Positions 61,081-64,000 of a DNA stretch of 64,000 nt are shown here, in pieces. The stretch is from Enterococcus_D entomosocium (GTDB lineage Bacteria > Bacillota > Bacilli > Lactobacillales > Enterococcaceae). Under the pieces are notes generated by a model. The model was not told the DNA's origin and did not search any database. It was given only the letters and a program-made list of their open reading frames with translations. Within the stretch, counting starts at the first letter, position 1; each line of letters starts with the position of its first letter. The stretch lies in the NCBI RefSeq assembly GCF_030441895.1, contig NZ_JARJAS010000001.1; one strand, written 5' to 3'. Position numbers and translations under genes: made by a program.

Positions 61081-62076
61081 ATGAAAGCAACCGTAACGAA
61101 AGCCAAAAAAGCAGCGATGGATCGCCTGTCAACGAAAGAAGGAGTGATCGCAGCTTTAGCAATCGACCAACGAGGTGCCTTGAAAAAAATGATGGCAGCA
61201 CTTGGCGTGGAGGCTGATGCAGAAAAAATCAGCCAGTTTAAAAAGCTAGTCTCACAAGAATTGACCCCTTACGCGTCTTCCATTTTACTAGATCCAGAAT
61301 ATGGGTTGGCAGCTGCGCAAAGTCGTGATCCAGAGGCGGGGCTTTTGCTGGCGTATGAAAAAACCGGCTATGATGCGACTACGCCGGGACGTTTGCCTGA
61401 TTTATTAGGAGAATGGTCAGTTGAGCGATTAAAAGCAGCAGGCGCCGATGCCATCAAATTTTTGCTTTATTATGATGTAGATGAAGATGCCCAGATCAAT
61501 CAGTTGAAACACGTCTTTGTGGAACGACTCGGCAGCGAATGCCAAGCCGCTGATCTGCCCTTCTTTTTAGAAGTTCTTTCCTATGATGCTAAGTTGCCTG
61601 AAGTCGACTCAAAAGCATATGCGCAACGCAAACCAGAAAAAGTCATCGGATTGATGAAGGAATTTTCAAAACCACAGTACAAAGTCGATGTGTTAAAGGT
61701 GGAAGTACCAGTCAACATGAATTATGTGGCAGATTTTGCCAAGGGAGAAGCCGTGCATACCAAGGAAGAAGCCGCAGCGTATTTCAAAGCGCAAAGCGAT
61801 GCGACGCATCTGCCGTTTATTTTTCTCAGTGCAGGCGTATCAGCCAGCTTATTCCAAGAAACACTGGTTTTTGCCAAAGAAGCCGGTTCAACCTTCAATG
61901 GCGTCTTGTGCGGCCGGGCAACGTGGAAAGACGGTGTTGATCCCTTTGTAAAACAAGGGACAGAAGCAGCCAAAGAATGGCTAGCAAGTACCGGAAAACA
62001 GCACATCGAAGACTTGAATGAAGTGATCCAAAAGACCGCCACTTCTTGGTGGGACAAAGTCACGGTCGAAGAATAG
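61081..62076 (+). CDS. lacD: Tagatose 1,6-bisphosphate aldolase, class I
   Basis: A 331-residue LacD-family aldolase that splits tagatose 1,6-bisphosphate into dihydroxyacetone phosphate and glyceraldehyde 3-phosphate. ALAIDQRGALKKM opens the barrel, and the Schiff-base Lys is probably in VDVLKVEVPVNM. The ATG follows AAAAGGAGGAATTTTA. The required tagatose-6-phosphate kinase (LacC) is absent here, so another kinase must serve. Confidence 0.92.
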   Translation: MKATVTKAKKAAMDRLSTKEGVIAALAIDQRGALKKMMAALGVEADAEKISQFKKLVSQELTPYASSILLDPEYGLAAAQSRDPEAGLLLAYEKTGYDATTPGRLPDLLGEWSVERLKAAGADAIKFLLYYDVDEDAQINQLKHVFVERLGSECQAADLPFFLEVLSYDAKLPEVDSKAYAQRKPEKVIGLMKEFSKPQYKVDVLKVEVPVNMNYVADFAKGEAVHTKEEAAAYFKAQSDATHLPFIFLSAGVSASLFQETLVFAKEAGSTFNGVLCGRATWKDGVDPFVKQGTEAAKEWLASTGKQHIEDLNEVIQKTATSWWDKVTVEE

Positions 62077-62101
62077 TTGACAAGAGAAATAGCCAATAAT
62101 C

Positions 62102-62172
62102 AGACATCTTAAGGACTTTTGAGAAGAAGTGGTAGGCTTCTTACTTAAGGCTTTAGGGTGTCTTTTTCTAGT
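62102..62172 (+). terminator. Terminator after lacD
   Basis: AGACATC...TTAAG pairs with CTTAA...GGTGTCT around an inner GAAGAAG/CTTCTT hairpin, followed by TTTTTC. Confidence 0.6.
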
Positions 62173-62230
62173 GAAAAAAGGTTGATAGTATAACGGATGC
62201 TGACCTCATTTAGACAAAAAAAGGTTAGCA

Positions 62231-62283
62231 AAAAAATTATGAAAAAAAGTCATGACACTACGGATGATTTATCATAATTTTTT
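62231..62283. repeat. AT-rich 12-base inverted repeat before the DUF2264 gene
   Basis: AAAAAATTATGA and TCATAATTTTTT are exact complements 29 bases apart. It could be a second terminator or a binding site. The remaining 200 bases to the next start codon show nothing clear. Confidence 0.4.
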
Positions 62284-62482
62284 CATATAGACTAAGTTAA
62301 CTTTGCTAGTTAAAAGAAAATGAAGGCAAGAAAATCAATCCCAAAAGATTTGTTAACAGGTTAAGTCAAAAATCCCTCAAAATCTTTTCTCATTTTTCAA
62401 CAGTATTGCCAGTAGAAGATCGCTTGATAAAAAAGCCGTTGCTTGCTATTCTGTTCTGTAAATTGACAGAAGGAGATGGCGT

Positions 62483-64000
62483 ATGAAGCAAATGGCAATC
62501 AAAGAGAATCCGTTTTTGACGCGTCTGGATTATCAGCGGGCATTGGAAGACATGATCGCTCCTTTGCAAGCAGCAATATTGGCAGATGACTATCCAGGAT
62601 TGAATCTAGGTAGCAGTGGGGCCGTGTATGACCGAACACGGGCTGAGATGGAAGCGCTTGTGCGTCCTTTGTGGGGGTTGGCGCCTTATTGGAGGATTTG
62701 CTCAGATGATCCGTTACGAGCAGCTTATGTGGAAAAAGTGATGGCGGGGACAGATCCTGAACACGCATTTTACTGGGGAAGGATCACGGATTATGATCAA
62801 TACATCGTGGAAGCAGCCGCATTGTCATTGACTCTTTTATTGCAAAAGGATGCTTTTTGGACAGCGTTGCCGCAGAAGAACCAGCGAAAGCTAGTGGCTT
62901 GGCTATCCCAAGCACTTGCGTGCAAGATTCCTAAGAACAACTGGACATTCTTCAAAGTGTTGATTCGCATTGCCCTGTTTCACTGTGGGGAACCGTTGGC
63001 AAAAGAAGCATTGTCCCAAGAGTTGGCATTGATCGATTCCATGTACATTGGCGATGGTTGGTACGTAGATGGGAAAACGACGCAGCGAGATTACTATATT
63101 CCTTTTGCGTTTCATTATTATGGCTTGATTTACGCTACATTTATGCAAGACGAAGACCCAGAATGGGCACAGCGTTTTAAAGAACGGGCCACCCGATTTG
63201 CCCAAGACTTCATCTATTATTTTGATGAAGACGGCGAAGCCTTGCCCTATGGCCGCAGCCTGACCTATCGGTTTGCGCAAGGGGCGTTTTTCTCGGCGCT
63301 GGTTTTCGCAGATGTCGAAGCGATCCCATGGGGACAGGTGCGAGGACTACTGGCGAAACACTTGCGCAATTGGATGGCGCAGGAGATTTTCACTTTCGAT
63401 GGTCGCTTGTCCATCGGATACCACTATGAAAATCAAGTGATGGCAGAAGGGTACAATGCACCAGGCTCGCCTTACTGGGGGCTTAAGACCTTTTTGCTTT
63501 TAGCGGTCGCAGAAACGCATCCTTTTTGGCGGGCTGAACCTGAGCCAATCAAGAGAGAGCTGCAAAAACGGATTGAAAAAGGCAATATGTTGCTGGTGCA
63601 CAATGAAAAAAACCATCATTTGTTGGGGTATCCTGCAGGTTTGATGCTTGAACAGCAAGCGCATGCTCAAGCAAAATACAGCAAATTCGTCTATTCGAGC
63701 AAATTTGGCTTCAGTGTGCCGAAAGCCGGCGTCACGTATGCCGAAGGCGCCTTCGATAGCACATTAGCTATTGCTCGAGATGGCAGCTATTTTCGCACGA
63801 AGGGCGCAGTCATGGATTATCGAGTGACGGAAAAAGGCGTCTTTTTCCAATGGGCGCCCTTTGAGGAGGTAGTGATTGAAACTGAGATTTATCCCTTTGG
63901 TCAGTGGCATGTGCGCGTGCACGAGTTGACGACGACGATTTCGTTGGACCTTCGTGAGGGCGGATTTAGTGTACCGCTGACTGGACGGTTGCCTCAGGCC
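62483..64000 (+). CDS. DUF2264-domain protein (partial, runs off the edge)
   Basis: A frame of 506 codons without a stop to the end of the window. The ATG is 8 bases after AAGGAG. WRICSDDPLRAAY, DGWYVDGKTTQRDYYIPFAF, ALPYGRSLTYRFAQ and GYNAPGSPYWGLK are typical of DUF2264, an alpha/alpha-barrel domain likened to heparinase II/III-type enzymes. No signal peptide is present, so it should act in the cytoplasm. Its place next to an amino-sugar PTS suggests a role on imported oligosaccharides; the reaction is not known to me. Confidence 0.82.
   Translation, partial: MKQMAIKENPFLTRLDYQRALEDMIAPLQAAILADDYPGLNLGSSGAVYDRTRAEMEALVRPLWGLAPYWRICSDDPLRAAYVEKVMAGTDPEHAFYWGRITDYDQYIVEAAALSLTLLLQKDAFWTALPQKNQRKLVAWLSQALACKIPKNNWTFFKVLIRIALFHCGEPLAKEALSQELALIDSMYIGDGWYVDGKTTQRDYYIPFAFHYYGLIYATFMQDEDPEWAQRFKERATRFAQDFIYYFDEDGEALPYGRSLTYRFAQGAFFSALVFADVEAIPWGQVRGLLAKHLRNWMAQEIFTFDGRLSIGYHYENQVMAEGYNAPGSPYWGLKTFLLLAVAETHPFWRAEPEPIKRELQKRIEKGNMLLVHNEKNHHLLGYPAGLMLEQQAHAQAKYSKFVYSSKFGFSVPKAGVTYAEGAFDSTLAIARDGSYFRTKGAVMDYRVTEKGVFFQWAPFEEVVIETEIYPFGQWHVRVHELTTTISLDLREGGFSVPLTGRLPQA

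Noticed and set aside
1..64000. CRISPR array, prophage, transposon or tRNA cluster
   Set aside because: No spaced direct-repeat array, integrase, transposase or tRNA-like cloverleaf was seen by reading. A dedicated scan (tRNAscan-SE, CRISPR finder, ISfinder search) would settle it.

Overview
The window reads as a low-to-mid GC Firmicute chromosome and most likely comes from an Enterococcus of the yellow-pigmented, motile E. casseliflavus/E. gallinarum type. The reasons are a dense set of sugar phosphotransferase (PTS) loci, two Mga-like regulators, a staphyloxanthin-type carotenoid gene trio, a soluble chemotaxis-type receptor and a catalase. The species assignment is inference. I see no tRNA, rRNA, CRISPR array, insertion sequence or prophage.

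Region 1 (1-23 kb) is sugar uptake. It opens with the tail of a copper P-type ATPase. Next comes a mirrored beta-glucoside block: GntR and EIIC on the minus strand, a 6-phospho-beta-glucosidase, then a second EIIC and GntR on the plus strand. uvrC and a LysR/YeiH pair follow. A complete L-ascorbate (ula) operon, G-C-A-B-D-E-F, runs divergently from its DeoR-type regulator. A third beta-glucoside locus (ROK kinase, RpiR regulator, EIIC, GH1 enzyme) lies on the minus strand. None of the three EIIC genes has an EIIA or EIIB beside it.

Region 2 (23-46 kb) is mixed surface, metabolic and unknown genes: small secreted or membrane proteins, an amino-acid permease, and a protein with helical repeats and an Ada-like Cys motif. 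It also holds a tandem family of three zinc-ribbon proteins of unknown function. The first of these is cut by an in-frame TAG, and 66 further codons that still resemble the tail of the second protein follow it. Then come a PAS/MCP-type receptor, an esterase, acetolactate synthase and decarboxylase (acetoin), catalase with a small membrane protein, and two Mga-like regulators flanking a GH73-M23 peptidoglycan hydrolase.

Region 3 (46-64 kb) holds crtP-crtQ-crtO, the late steps of staphyloxanthin-like pigment synthesis without crtM/crtN, and a bifunctional Ada repair protein behind a possible coupled leader ORF. Next is an MhqR-type quinone/electrophile operon with two VOC dioxygenases, a flavin reductase and an MhqD hydrolase, preceded by a near-match to the MhqR operator. 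The last part is a mannose-family PTS locus with a YajC-like gene, a GntR regulator, AgaS and a LacD aldolase, probably for an amino sugar such as galactosamine or N-acetylgalactosamine. A DUF2264 gene runs off the right edge. Both promoters of this PTS/GntR locus carry the same 18-base operator, and cre-like sites are frequent in the window, which fits CcpA-controlled carbohydrate genes.
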